From contig DUQF01000029.1 of NCBI GenBank assembly GCA_012837965.1, positions 1 to 61,575 of the forward strand: a stretch of 61,575 bases of DNA. Reading direction: 5' to 3'. The position numbers and the translations under genes were made by a program. This document shows, one piece after another, positions 44,322 through 51,602 of this stretch (within the stretch, counting starts at the first letter, position 1; each line of letters opens with the position of its first letter). Origin of the DNA: Clostridiales bacterium. GTDB taxonomy: Bacteria > Bacillota > Clostridia > Christensenellales > Aristaeellaceae. Under the pieces are notes generated by a model that worked only from the letters and a program-made list of their open reading frames with translations, made no database searches and was not told the DNA's origin.

Positions 44322-44368
44322 GAGGGATACAAATCCCCCGCCAAAAATGTAGCAGAGGAGTATCCCTC
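44322..44368. repeat. 9-bp inverted repeat with alternative inner pairing
   Basis: GAGGGATAC (44322-44330) pairs with GTATCCCTC (44360-44368) across 29 bases. The same GGGAT (44324-44328) can instead pair with ATCCC at 44333-44337. On the minus strand TTTTTAT follows the outer stem. It lies between the nuclease-like domain and the small gene; role unknown (attenuator, terminator or relic). Confidence 0.5.
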
Positions 44369-44429
44369 AATGACAATATAGCATAAGCGACAAGAAAGTG
44401 CAAGTTTTATTTAAAAAGGAGGTCAAGAC

Positions 44430-44810
44430 ATGGACTGGAAAGAACTGAAGGAGCAAATAAACGCCCAGCTGGAGAGCAAAAAGGCGAGCCCACGGGTGCT
44501 TGGCCAGATAGAAATTGACGGAGACGCTGTTTTGCTTGGAACGACCGACCCGGGAACGCATTTGATTGTGTTTGACAAAGAGAAGATGGCCGGGGTTACG
44601 GTGGTTGGCAACGCCAAGGAAGGCTGCTTGACGGCGCTGCTTATATTTTCGGCCTTGATTGATGTAAAGATGCAAGTAACCGAAAAAAGACGCAACAAGT
44701 ACCTTGAAAGGCTGAACCTGTTTAACGGGAAGCTGAACAACAAAGGCAGCAACCTGCGAACGGGCGACTGGTCGGTAGCCCGCATTCCGCTTCTTTTCCG
44801 TTGGGCGTAA
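44430..44810 (+). CDS. small protein of unknown function, tail replaced by insertion
   Basis: 126 residues as it stands, starting MDWKELKEQINAQLESKK, with AAGGAGGT 6 bases upstream. It appears soluble, with a strand-rich middle (GQIEIDGDAVLLGT, THLIVFD) and a helical C-terminal half. The last 13 residues (after D113) are encoded by the inserted copy B; before the insertion the protein would probably have ended EGTATK (119 residues). Family not recognised. Following a phage protein with a toxin-like C-terminus, it could be an immunity protein, but only position supports that. Confidence 0.6.
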   Translation: MDWKELKEQINAQLESKKASPRVLGQIEIDGDAVLLGTTDPGTHLIVFDKEKMAGVTVVGNAKEGCLTALLIFSALIDVKMQVTEKRRNKYLERLNLFNGKLNNKGSNLRTGDWSVARIPLLFRWA

Positions 44811-44929
44811 CCCAACGGAGGCATCCGCTGCATGGGGCTACCTTCTCAAACGCAAACAGGTTTGCGTTTGAAGAGGAGACGTCCCGAAACGTACGCCTCC
44901 CGTTCCCTGCGGGGACGGGAAAGGGAGTG
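44769..44929 (-). mobile_element. structured insertion element, copy B (opposite orientation)
   Basis: 161 bp, read on the minus strand from CACTCCCTTTCCC (44929) to CGACCA (44769). It shares linkers with copy A while stems differ: first stem CCCGTCCCC/GGGAACGGG (one wobble), second CAAACGCAAAC/GTTTGCGTTTG, third TCCGTTGGG/CCCAACGGA, and closing pairing GGTAGCCC/GGGCTACC. It lies in the 3' end of the small gene at 44430. Without it that gene would end in DEGTATK and a stop. Confidence 0.8.
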
Positions 44930-45049
44930 GAAGGCACGGCGACGAAATAACACCTGACAGGCCAACCAAAGGCTCCATCGGATTTACCCTGGCGCGATTG
45001 GGCAGATAAGCCCTTCCCCTATTTAATTAAACGCTCCGAAAGGGCTTGG

Positions 45050-45124
<75 letters not shown>

Positions 45125-45154
45125 GAAATTAGGCAAAAACACCTTAGAAAAAAA

Positions 45155-45230
45155 TGGAGCGGTAGACGAGGCTCGAACTCGCGACCTCCACCTTGGCAAG
45201 GTGGCGCTCTACCAACTGAGCTACTACCGC
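45155..45230 (-). tRNA. tRNA-Gly(GCC)
   Basis: Acceptor GCGGTAG/CTACCGC, anticodon loop TTGCCAA, T-loop GAGTTCGAGCC, encoded CCA. Confidence 0.95.
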
Positions 45231-45239
45231 AACAGGACA

Positions 45240-45323
45240 TGGTGCGGACGAAGAGACTTGAACTCTTACACTGTTAAGTACCAGATCCTAAGTCTGGCGC
45301 GTCTGCCATTCCGCCACGTCCGC
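45240..45323 (-). tRNA. tRNA-Leu(TAG)
   Basis: 84 nt with the long variable arm expected for tRNA-Leu; acceptor GCGGACG/CGTCCGC, anticodon loop CTTAGGA, encoded CCA. Confidence 0.95.
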
Positions 45324-45337
45324 ATTCCACAACGGGG

Positions 45338-45413
45338 TGGTGACCCATCGGGGATTCGAACCCCGGACACCTTGATTAAAAGTCAAGTGCTCTGCCGACT
45401 GAGCTAATGGGTC
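45338..45413 (-). tRNA. tRNA-Lys(TTT)
   Basis: Acceptor GACCCAT/ATGGGTC, anticodon loop CTTTTAA, encoded CCA. Confidence 0.95.
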
Positions 45414-45417
45414 ACTT

Positions 45418-45491
45418 TGGCTGGGGTGGCAGGGGTCGAACCTACGAATGCGGGAGTCAAAGTCCCGTGCCTTACCACTTGGCTACACCCC
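45418..45491 (-). tRNA. tRNA-Gln(TTG)
   Basis: Acceptor GGGGTG/CACCCC, anticodon loop CTTTGAC, encoded CCA; only four bases from tRNA-Lys. Confidence 0.95.
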
Positions 45492-45506
45492 ACCAAAAGG
45501 GAAAAA

Positions 45507-45583
45507 TGGGGTGGGTAATGGGAGTTGAACCCACGACTTCCAGAGCCACAATCTGGCGCTCTAACCACTGAACTATACCCACC
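45507..45583 (-). tRNA. tRNA-His(GTG)
   Basis: Anticodon loop TTGTGGC. The extra 5' G (position -1) opposite the C discriminator, typical of tRNA-His, is visible; encoded CCA. Confidence 0.95.
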
Positions 45584-45590
45584 ATAAATT

Positions 45591-45667
<77 letters not shown>

Positions 45668-45731
45668 ATAGGCGTCTGGGCGTGACTCACAACCGCTGTG
45701 GCAGCGATTCCGTCCCTGCTGACGGTTTCAA

Positions 45732-45760
45732 ATACTACCATAAACCGCCGCCCCTGTCAA
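45732..45760 (-). promoter_or_regulatory. promoter of the minus-strand tRNA array
   Basis: Minus strand TTGACA (45760-45755), 17-bp spacer, TAGTAT (45737-45732) with an upstream TGG. About 65 bp before tRNA-Arg(TCT). Confidence 0.75.
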
Positions 45761-45824
45761 CACTTGATTTTGTCATAGAACCTACCATTGAGGAGTTTTT
45801 TGAGTAGTTTTTTTAATTGAAAGC

Positions 45825-45853
45825 TTGCATTTTCCGCTTCACGCTGGTATAAT
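45825..45853 (+). promoter_or_regulatory. promoter of tRNA-Arg(ACG)
   Basis: TTGCAT (45825-45830), 17-bp spacer, extended -10 TGGTATAAT (TATAAT 45848-45853), about 27 bp before the tRNA. Confidence 0.75.
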
Positions 45854-45879
45854 ATTGCTTGCTGATTTAAATCAGCGTT

Positions 45880-45956
45880 GCGCTCTTAGCTCAGCTGGAT
45901 AGAGTGCTTGACTACGAATCAAGAGGTCAGGAGTTCGAATCTCTTAGGGCGCGCCA
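45880..45956 (+). tRNA. tRNA-Arg(ACG)
   Basis: Acceptor GCGCTCT with 3' AGGGCGC, anticodon loop CTACGAA (A34 is expected to be edited to inosine), T-loop GAGTTCGAATC, encoded CCA. It stands alone on the plus strand, divergent from the other seven, with its own promoter and terminator. Confidence 0.95.
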
Positions 45957-45962
45957 GTCAAC

Positions 45963-45998
45963 AAAACCTTGATTTTCTTAGGAATTTCAAGGTTTTTT
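45963..45998 (+). terminator. terminator of tRNA-Arg(ACG)
   Basis: AAAACCTTGA (45963-45972) pairs perfectly with TCAAGGTTTT (45987-45996), followed by TT. It begins only 7 bases after the CCA. Confidence 0.85.
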
Positions 45999-46125
45999 GT
46001 TTGCTGTTTTTACTCCTTTTTAAGTGTCGTATTTGCCGTATATACCGTGTTTGTATGTAAAATTGGGGTAAAAAACAGACCATCTTTTCTCTCAGGTGAT
46101 CTGTTAATGGATTTTAGCAACAAAA

Positions 46126-47667
46126 TTACTTGGCCACTTCCACCGTTCGCATTTCACGAATGACGTTCACGCGCACTTGGCCGGGGTATTCCATTTCGTT
46201 CTCGATGCGGCGGGCAACTTCCTTGGCGATGAGGCGGGCACCTTCGTCGTTGACATCCTCGGGTTTCACCATGATACGAACTTCACGCCCGGACTGGATA
46301 GCAAAACTCTTTTCAACACCGTTAAAGGAGTTGGCAATCTCTTCTAACTTGGTAAGGCGCTTGATGTAATTTTCGATAGACTCCTTGCGAGCGCCCGGCC
46401 TAGCCGCGCTGATGGCGTCCGCCGCTTGCACAAGCACGGCCTCCACCGTTTCCGGCTCTACGTCGTTGTGATGGGCAAGAATGGCGTGCACAACGCCGGG
46501 GCTTTCACGGTACCTGCGAGCAATGTCTGCGCCTAAGGATACGTGCGTACCCTCCTGTTCCCGATCTATGGCCTTGCCCAAGTCGTGCAAAAGCCCGGCA
46601 CGCTTGGCAAGCTGCACATCGGCGCCCAGCTCCGCTGCCATCAGGCCCGCCAAATGGCTCACCTCGATGGAGTGGTTCAGGACGTTTTGACCATAGCTCG
46701 TACGATACTTGAGCCTACCCAACACCTTAACAAGCTCGGGGTGTAAATTATGCTGACCTGTTTCAAAGATGGCCTGTTCGCCCGCCGCCTTCATCTCATC
46801 GTCCACCTCACGCTGGGCTTTTTCGACCATTTCTTCAATACGGGCGGGGTGGATACGCCCATCGGCCAACAGCTTTTCAACCGCCAAGCGAGCAACTTCA
46901 CGGCGCACAGGGTCAAAGGCGGAAACAATGATGGCTTCCGGCGTATCGTCGATAATAAGGTCAACGCCCGTTGCCGCTTCCAAGGCACGGATATTGCGCC
47001 CTTCACGGCCAATAATGCGTCCTTTCATATCGTCGTTGGGCAGGTTAATGACACCCACCGTGGACTCGGCCACATGGTCGGAAGCGCACTTTTGAATGGC
47101 AAGCGCCACAATGTTGCGGGCTTTTTTGTCGCCCTCCTCCTTGGCTTTCTGTTCAATTTCCCTAACCATGGAGGCAGCTTCTCTGTAAGCGTCTCTTTGC
47201 ACCCGATCGACAATCATGCGGGTGGCCTCTTCACCGGTGATGCCGGCAATGCGCTCCAATTCCTTTTCTTGGGCAGCTTTCAGTTTCTCGGCTTCGTCTA
47301 AGTTTTTTTGAATTTCTTCGCTCTTTTGATTAAGCCTTTCTTCCCTTGTTTCTAAGTTGTCCAGTTTCTTGTCGAGAGTTTCTTCACGTTGAGCAATACG
47401 TCTTTCACTGCGTTGCTGCTCTGAGCGGCGGTCGTGGATTTCTTTGTCAAGGTCAGTTTTTAAGCGCAGCACCTCTTCTTTAGCGGTAAGAATGGTTTCT
47501 TTTTTTATGTCTTCCGCTTTACGTTGGGCATCTTCAAGTAGTTCTTTAGCATAGTCTTCAGTGCGACCAATCTTTTTTTCAAAAGCCTCTCGCCTGTACG
47601 CAAAGCCGGCGAAAGTGCCTACCATAAATGTCAACAAAGCAATCAATATCGTTACAGTTGTCGGCAT
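46126..47667 (-). CDS. rny: ribonuclease Y
   Basis: Membrane-bound endoribonuclease that starts mRNA decay in Firmicutes. 513 residues: a TM helix (about 3-23), a long coiled coil (about 25-200), KH (about 205-270, [15 protein letters not shown]) and HD (about 330-425, [10 protein letters not shown]). Normal length, all motifs intact. GGAGGT precedes the ATG. It stands alone behind a ~190-nt leader containing an intrinsic terminator. Confidence 0.97.
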   Translation of the reverse strand: MPTTVTILIALLTFMVGTFAGFAYRREAFEKKIGRTEDYAKELLEDAQRKAEDIKKETILTAKEEVLRLKTDLDKEIHDRRSEQQRSERRIAQREETLDKKLDNLETREERLNQKSEEIQKNLDEAEKLKAAQEKELERIAGITGEEATRMIVDRVQRDAYREAASMVREIEQKAKEEGDKKARNIVALAIQKCASDHVAESTVGVINLPNDDMKGRIIGREGRNIRALEAATGVDLIIDDTPEAIIVSAFDPVRREVARLAVEKLLADGRIHPARIEEMVEKAQREVDDEMKAAGEQAIFETGQHNLHPELVKVLGRLKYRTSYGQNVLNHSIEVSHLAGLMAAELGADVQLAKRAGLLHDLGKAIDREQEGTHVSLGADIARRYRESPGVVHAILAHHNDVEPETVEAVLVQAADAISAARPGARKESIENYIKRLTKLEEIANSFNGVEKSFAIQSGREVRIMVKPEDVNDEGARLIAKEVARRIENEMEYPGQVRVNVIREMRTVEVAK

Positions 47668-47705
47668 GGATACCTCCTTATATATTCTTTAGCGCTTTTT
47701 AATAA

Positions 47706-47735
47706 CAAAAAAGCCGCTCGGTTATTCCGTACGGC
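47706..47735 (-). terminator. intrinsic terminator inside the rny leader
   Basis: On the minus strand GCCG-TA-CGG (47735-47727), loop, CCG-AG-CGGC (to 47713), then TTTTTTG. It lies about 40 bp before the rny start and downstream of its promoter, so it would end transcripts before the gene unless prevented. Confidence 0.6.
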
Positions 47736-47858
47736 AAAACTGCAAACATGCATCAGACAAAGGCTGTAATTAGTGCAGCATCTATCAAGAATCGAAGCGA
47801 TAGCGCCTCGTGACATATCTTCACCAGCTACGCCAAAAGGCGTTTGCCGAACACATTT
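47736..47858 (-). promoter_or_regulatory. structured 5' leader of rny upstream of the terminator
   Basis: About 120 nt between the promoter and the leader terminator. Local hairpins include ACGCC/GGCGT (loop TTTT) and GAGGCG/CGCTTC. No riboswitch class that I know fits. A 71-codon frame crosses it, but its ATG overlaps the -10 box, so it is unlikely to be translated from this promoter. Confidence 0.4.
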
Positions 47859-47887
47859 AGTATACATTCTTGTCGGGCTTTCGTCAA
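47859..47887 (-). promoter_or_regulatory. rny promoter
   Basis: Minus strand TTGACG (47887-47882), 17-bp spacer, TATACT (47864-47859). The -35 and spacer lie in a perfect hairpin TCGGGCTT/AAGCCCGA (47873-47893), which may also serve as the end of the upstream yhcH-like transcript. Confidence 0.7.
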
Positions 47888-47938
47888 GCCCGATTTAAGC
47901 TGCATTTTACTTATATTTAAAGAATGAAAAATAAACCT

Positions 47939-48382
47939 TTAATCAATTAAAACTTTAACGACCGCCTTGCGCCCCTTTTGATGGCCAAGCCCCGGTTTGT
48001 GCGGTTCATGCGGGAAAAAAATAACAAAATTCCCCTTTTTCATTTCAAAGCAGGCGCCTAAATTTTTATCGTTCTGCAAGTAAAAATCGTTGGCCGCATT
48101 TTCATCATTCCAGGAAGAAAAAGTATTTTCAGGCAGGTAACAAATGCTTTCTCCCTCTGCCAAAGCAATTTGGATATCCATATACTTGGCGTGCTTTTCA
48201 TAGCCATCATGCTGGCGAAACTCTGGCGACTGGATGGTTAAAAACACCTTGTCTCCATCGATATCAATACGTCCGTCCGGAAGATTGTCAAGCGGGTGAC
48301 AAAGCAGATAGTCAATAGCCGTATCCAAATTAGGATGAAGCCCCTTATACCGACCGAGGTTGGAAAGAATGTCAGCAATCAT
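47939..48382 (-). CDS. YhcH/YjgK/YiaL (cupin-fold) family protein
   Basis: 147 residues. The family start MIADILSNLGRYKGLHP, the middle HAKYMDIQIALAEGE and the metal-site region FFPHEPHKPGL are clear. Members are beta-sandwich proteins linked to sugar and sialic-acid metabolism (EbgC, YhcH); precise reaction unknown. Six bp downstream of the VanW gene. Confidence 0.9.
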   Translation of the reverse strand: MIADILSNLGRYKGLHPNLDTAIDYLLCHPLDNLPDGRIDIDGDKVFLTIQSPEFRQHDGYEKHAKYMDIQIALAEGESICYLPENTFSSWNDENAANDFYLQNDKNLGACFEMKKGNFVIFFPHEPHKPGLGHQKGRKAVVKVLID

Positions 48383-48388
48383 TATTGT

Positions 48389-49426
48389 TTATTCTCCTAA
48401 TATCAATGGTGTTTCCCCGTCCGCCCGCCAGACGACGATGGTCAGCGCCCCGTCCTGCACACTGCCTTCAATACGCACGGGAAAGGGATAGTGATTGACA
48501 AACTTAAGGTTTAGGGATGAATTGCCAACGGCCGCGTCCGCCCCATGGGGAAGATATTCCGCCCCTCTTGGCCCATGCGGTCGGCGATAGGTTATAATAA
48601 GCCCGGGTAACTGTAACAGAGTGTTGTACAACGTGCTTGCTGTTTGGCAAGTGCCTCCTCCATGCCCCAATTGCTTTCCCCCGCCCACCAAGACAATGGC
48701 TCGTTCATAACCGTTTTGCTTGGTGAATGGGCCTACATCTTGGTTAAAATCACATGCTCCGCCTGAGGGAATGGAAAGTTTGGCAAGCCGTTCACAGGAA
48801 ACCCGCAAGTTGATAATACGGTTTAAATTCTCTTCGACAGTGCTTGTATCATAAAAAGAAGTATAGGCGGCAATGGGCGCATCCATCTTTGGATCAAGGC
48901 TTATGTTTACAGGCAGAAGCTTTGATGCCTGACGCATATCCACATAGCCGTACTGTCGATGAAAAATCAGCTTGCCAAAGCCGTTTTCAATGCTGATAAG
49001 AGCAAGCCGGCAACCATCGCTTAGGTCAATCAGCCTTTCCGCCCCGATATTGGGACTCGCAAGCACGGACGTCTCTCCCTTAACCCACATAAGATAGCGA
49101 TGCTGAATGCCGGGATAATTGGGCGTGGTGGCCGGATTCAAGGTTTTGACAGTATAGTCGTCCAAAAATTCACGCCTCATGTAACCCAGAATTTTTCCCT
49201 GGCTACCCACCTTCAGCCAAGCGGGCAACACCTCATAAACCTCTACCCGCTTCCCTTCGCCAATGGAGGCAATGCGCTCGCCATCCACTTTATTATAGAT
49301 GGCGGCATTATAGCGCATCATGGCGGTGTATAAAGGCTCCTCGTTTTTTGACAAGGCTGACGAAAGCGGCAGGCTTACTACCAGCAACACAAGGCACAAA
49401 AAAAGTGATAGGCGTCCTTTATTCAT
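48389..49426 (-). CDS. VanW-family exported protein with SH3-like N-terminal region
   Basis: 345 residues. Signal peptide (about 1-24), SH3-like segments (about 35-180), then a VanW domain (about 195-340) with SIPSGGACDFNQDVGPFT and GGGTCQTASTLYNTLLQL. The function of VanW is unknown, though a cell-envelope role is assumed. No lipobox. It overlaps the ynzC-like gene by 4 bp. Confidence 0.88.
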   Translation of the reverse strand: MNKGRLSLFLCLVLLVVSLPLSSALSKNEEPLYTAMMRYNAAIYNKVDGERIASIGEGKRVEVYEVLPAWLKVGSQGKILGYMRREFLDDYTVKTLNPATTPNYPGIQHRYLMWVKGETSVLASPNIGAERLIDLSDGCRLALISIENGFGKLIFHRQYGYVDMRQASKLLPVNISLDPKMDAPIAAYTSFYDTSTVEENLNRIINLRVSCERLAKLSIPSGGACDFNQDVGPFTKQNGYERAIVLVGGGKQLGHGGGTCQTASTLYNTLLQLPGLIITYRRPHGPRGAEYLPHGADAAVGNSSLNLKFVNHYPFPVRIEGSVQDGALTIVVWRADGETPLILGE

Positions 49427-49647
49427 AGCTCATCTCCCGTGGAAGAGGGTTTCTTTTCAAGCTTTTTGTAGCTGCCGTCTTCCTGTTCAATGTAAACCCT
49501 GTCAAGGGTGGCCTGAAGATTCGCGCGAAATTCTTTGATATATTGCTCTCTGAGCGCCTTTTGTTCCATACGCTCTTCTCGTGTTAAAGTACCGGCCTTT
49601 TGTTTTTTGGCAAGCTCGTTTATGCGCTCAATTTGATGCTTTTCCAC
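49423..49647 (-). CDS. YnzC/UPF0291 (DUF896) family protein
   Basis: 74 residues from a GTG at 49647-49645, which has GGAGG 6 bases upstream; the longer frame has no ribosome binding site. IERINELAKKQKAGTLT and REQYIKEFRANL are diagnostic of the DUF896 helical-hairpin family, common in Firmicutes and of unknown role. It overlaps the Lgt-like gene end by 20 bp. Confidence 0.92.
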   Translation of the reverse strand: MEKHQIERINELAKKQKAGTLTREERMEQKALREQYIKEFRANLQATLDRVYIEQEDGSYKKLEKKPSSTGDEL

Positions 49648-50578
49648 GGCGTTCCTCCAGATGAAGAAGATACAGGGCAATCATGGTGGGAATGCTTAAA
49701 ATAGTAATATAGGCAAGGTAGAGGACACCGTCGGCAATGGGCGAGCGGTCAATCATAAACTCAAGCGCCAGTCCTACAGCGATAACGATAGGCAAAAGTA
49801 TCAACAGCAGCAGGCTTATTACCCGATGATGATTCCAATTTCTTTTGACCAGCACAATCAAAGCAACGCCGAAAAAAGTGACGGCAATAATCTGCTGCAC
49901 TGAAATAAAACTAAAGCTCATGTGGGCATCGTACCTGAGGCTTTCAAGCACGGTTTGCGTTGCCCCAAAAAGAATAAGAAAGCGCATAAATGTAGCGCCT
50001 CTCTTTGCTTGATGGCGATATAATAAATACAGCACAATAAACAGGAGCGCCGCCACCAGCGCCTCCAGCACGAAGGTTTTTAAATAATGTCCATAGGTGT
50101 CTTCAAAAACAAAAAGGCTCGCCTTTAAGTTTTTGCCCGTGAGCGCGCGGCTGATGCCGATAGCGGTAAAGCGTTCGCCTAAACGTGTAAAAAAGAGGAA
50201 GGCGGGCGCAGCCACGCTCAGCGCGTCCAGCCCCAAAAGCGTTTCGCTACCCATCTTTTTATAGGCGACAACAACACCAAGGGCGCAGCCCATCAGGGCA
50301 CCCATCATGGACATACCGCCGTTTGATAAGGTTAACAGATTTTTCAGACTCATGACCTGCCAAAAGCTTTCGTCAAAACAGGCATAGAGCAGACGGGAAA
50401 GGATGAGGCCGAAAAATACCATCAGCGGCAGCGCCAAATAGGGCGCGTCGCTTTTGTCTTTTTGTTTGGCTAAACGCACAAACAAGGCAAGCGCTACGGC
50501 GCCGCCCAAAAACACCATCAAGCCGTAAGGGTACAGCCTGATAGAACCTATTGACAAATAAATCGTTGATAGTTCCAT
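49628..50578 (-). CDS. Lgt-like integral membrane protein, possibly inactive
   Basis: 316 residues with seven or eight helices. It resembles prolipoprotein diacylglyceryl transferase: YPYGLMVFLGG near residue 16, NGGMSMMGALMG near 85 (usual form GG-x-S-x-H-G-G, so the His position is Met), RLGERFTAIG near 131 (usual R-x-G-N-F, Asn replaced) and VLESLRYDAHM near 208 (Glu and Arg kept). Lgt adds diacylglycerol to lipobox cysteines; loss of the His and Asn suggests altered or lost activity. It lies in the VanW/glycosidase/glycosyltransferase unit, 6 bp after the glycosidase gene. Confidence 0.65.
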   Translation of the reverse strand: MELSTIYLSIGSIRLYPYGLMVFLGGAVALALFVRLAKQKDKSDAPYLALPLMVFFGLILSRLLYACFDESFWQVMSLKNLLTLSNGGMSMMGALMGCALGVVVAYKKMGSETLLGLDALSVAAPAFLFFTRLGERFTAIGISRALTGKNLKASLFVFEDTYGHYLKTFVLEALVAALLFIVLYLLYRHQAKRGATFMRFLILFGATQTVLESLRYDAHMSFSFISVQQIIAVTFFGVALIVLVKRNWNHHRVISLLLLILLPIVIAVGLALEFMIDRSPIADGVLYLAYITILSIPTMIALYLLHLEERRGKASN

Positions 50579-50584
50579 TTTTTA

Positions 50585-51583
50585 CTACTCTTGGTGGTCA
50601 ATCAGCGTTGCAAAGTAAATCATATCACTTTGCGCCCGCTCATTGTTTTCGCTCCTTTGTTGATAATATCCGCCATTGTAGACCAAGGTGGCGGAGTTAC
50701 CCCCGTCAAAGTTATAAGCCTGCATGCAGCCAAGGTTATACATAAATTCGGCCAATGTCTGCTGGGTCACGCCATCTTTGGTGTCTTCTACACGTCCCTC
50801 AGCAAGCACGATGACATAGCTTAAGGCATCCAGCTGCCCAAGGGCAATCCGGGGTTCCGGACCGTTGGGATTATAGCCATAGTCTTTGGGAATGGTTCGC
50901 AAGGCCCCGTCAACCACCAGCGCGGGGCCGAAGGTAAAGGCGTTGATAATTTCATGCCCCTCGGCTTGGAAGGCAGCGATCTGCTTCATCTTGTCCTTGC
51001 CAATAAACAGGTTCATGTCGCCGTTTTCATCGATGATGAGCATATCTTTCAGGTTGTTGTTTTTGGAGCGCACCTTCTTCCCCATTCGATATTCAAAAGT
51101 GGTTTTCGTAGGGTTGTTGGCCATATAGTTAGCGTTCATGGCGATAACGGCGTTATTTTTTTCCGCCATAGTGGAAATCATGGCCACCCTGCTTGATTGC
51201 AAGCTGCCGGCCGTTGCCGTACGCAATTGGCTCGGATGGCTAATTTGCACAAAAGCAAGCCGCCATACCACGCCCCCTTCCTCTCTGGTTTCAAGCTGCA
51301 AGCTGATGGACGCATCGGTATAGCCACTTTCAGTGAAAGCTTCTTTGTTGGGTTTCCTGCCCGGCGTAAAGTCGATAGGCAGCGGAGTAAGGGGCTGTTC
51401 TTCGGCAGAAGCGCTGGTAAACAGTCTTGCGAACAAATCTTCCCCCTCCTCTTCCTCCCATACTTCTTCAAGCAGGCGGGTTTTGACGTCATCAGGCATA
51501 GCGCCGGACGGCAGGGAAAAAGGCAAAATCAACAGCAGCGCAAAAGCAATAGCTGCGCAAAGGCATTTCTGTGTTTTATTCAT
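50585..51583 (-). CDS. exported phosphodiester glycosidase (NAGPA) family protein
   Basis: 332 residues from ATG 51583, supported by GAGAGGA just upstream; the longer frame would run into the glycosyltransferase gene. Signal peptide (about 1-27, ending SGA), then a NAGPA domain (about 100-332) with NANYMANNPTK, GPALVVDGAL, PRIALGQLD and YNFDGGNSATLVYNG. The family removes or rearranges sugar-phosphodiester groups on the cell surface. It is downstream of a GT2-GtrA gene, which suggests joint work on a surface glycan. No lipobox. Confidence 0.88.
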   Translation of the reverse strand: MNKTQKCLCAAIAFALLLILPFSLPSGAMPDDVKTRLLEEVWEEEEGEDLFARLFTSASAEEQPLTPLPIDFTPGRKPNKEAFTESGYTDASISLQLETREEGGVVWRLAFVQISHPSQLRTATAGSLQSSRVAMISTMAEKNNAVIAMNANYMANNPTKTTFEYRMGKKVRSKNNNLKDMLIIDENGDMNLFIGKDKMKQIAAFQAEGHEIINAFTFGPALVVDGALRTIPKDYGYNPNGPEPRIALGQLDALSYVIVLAEGRVEDTKDGVTQQTLAEFMYNLGCMQAYNFDGGNSATLVYNGGYYQQRSENNERAQSDMIYFATLIDHQE

Positions 51584-51602
51584 GTTAATCCTCTCGGTTT
51601 GT

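Noticed and set aside
43311-44929. The structured elements as self-splicing introns
   Set aside because: Copy B lies antisense to the gene it interrupts, so it could not splice from that mRNA, and no group I or II core is recognisable. A mobile DNA repeat fits both copies.
47652-47867. 71-codon frame across the rny leader
   Set aside because: Its ATG overlaps the -10 box of the only promoter, so that transcript would not contain the start; it also runs into the rny start.
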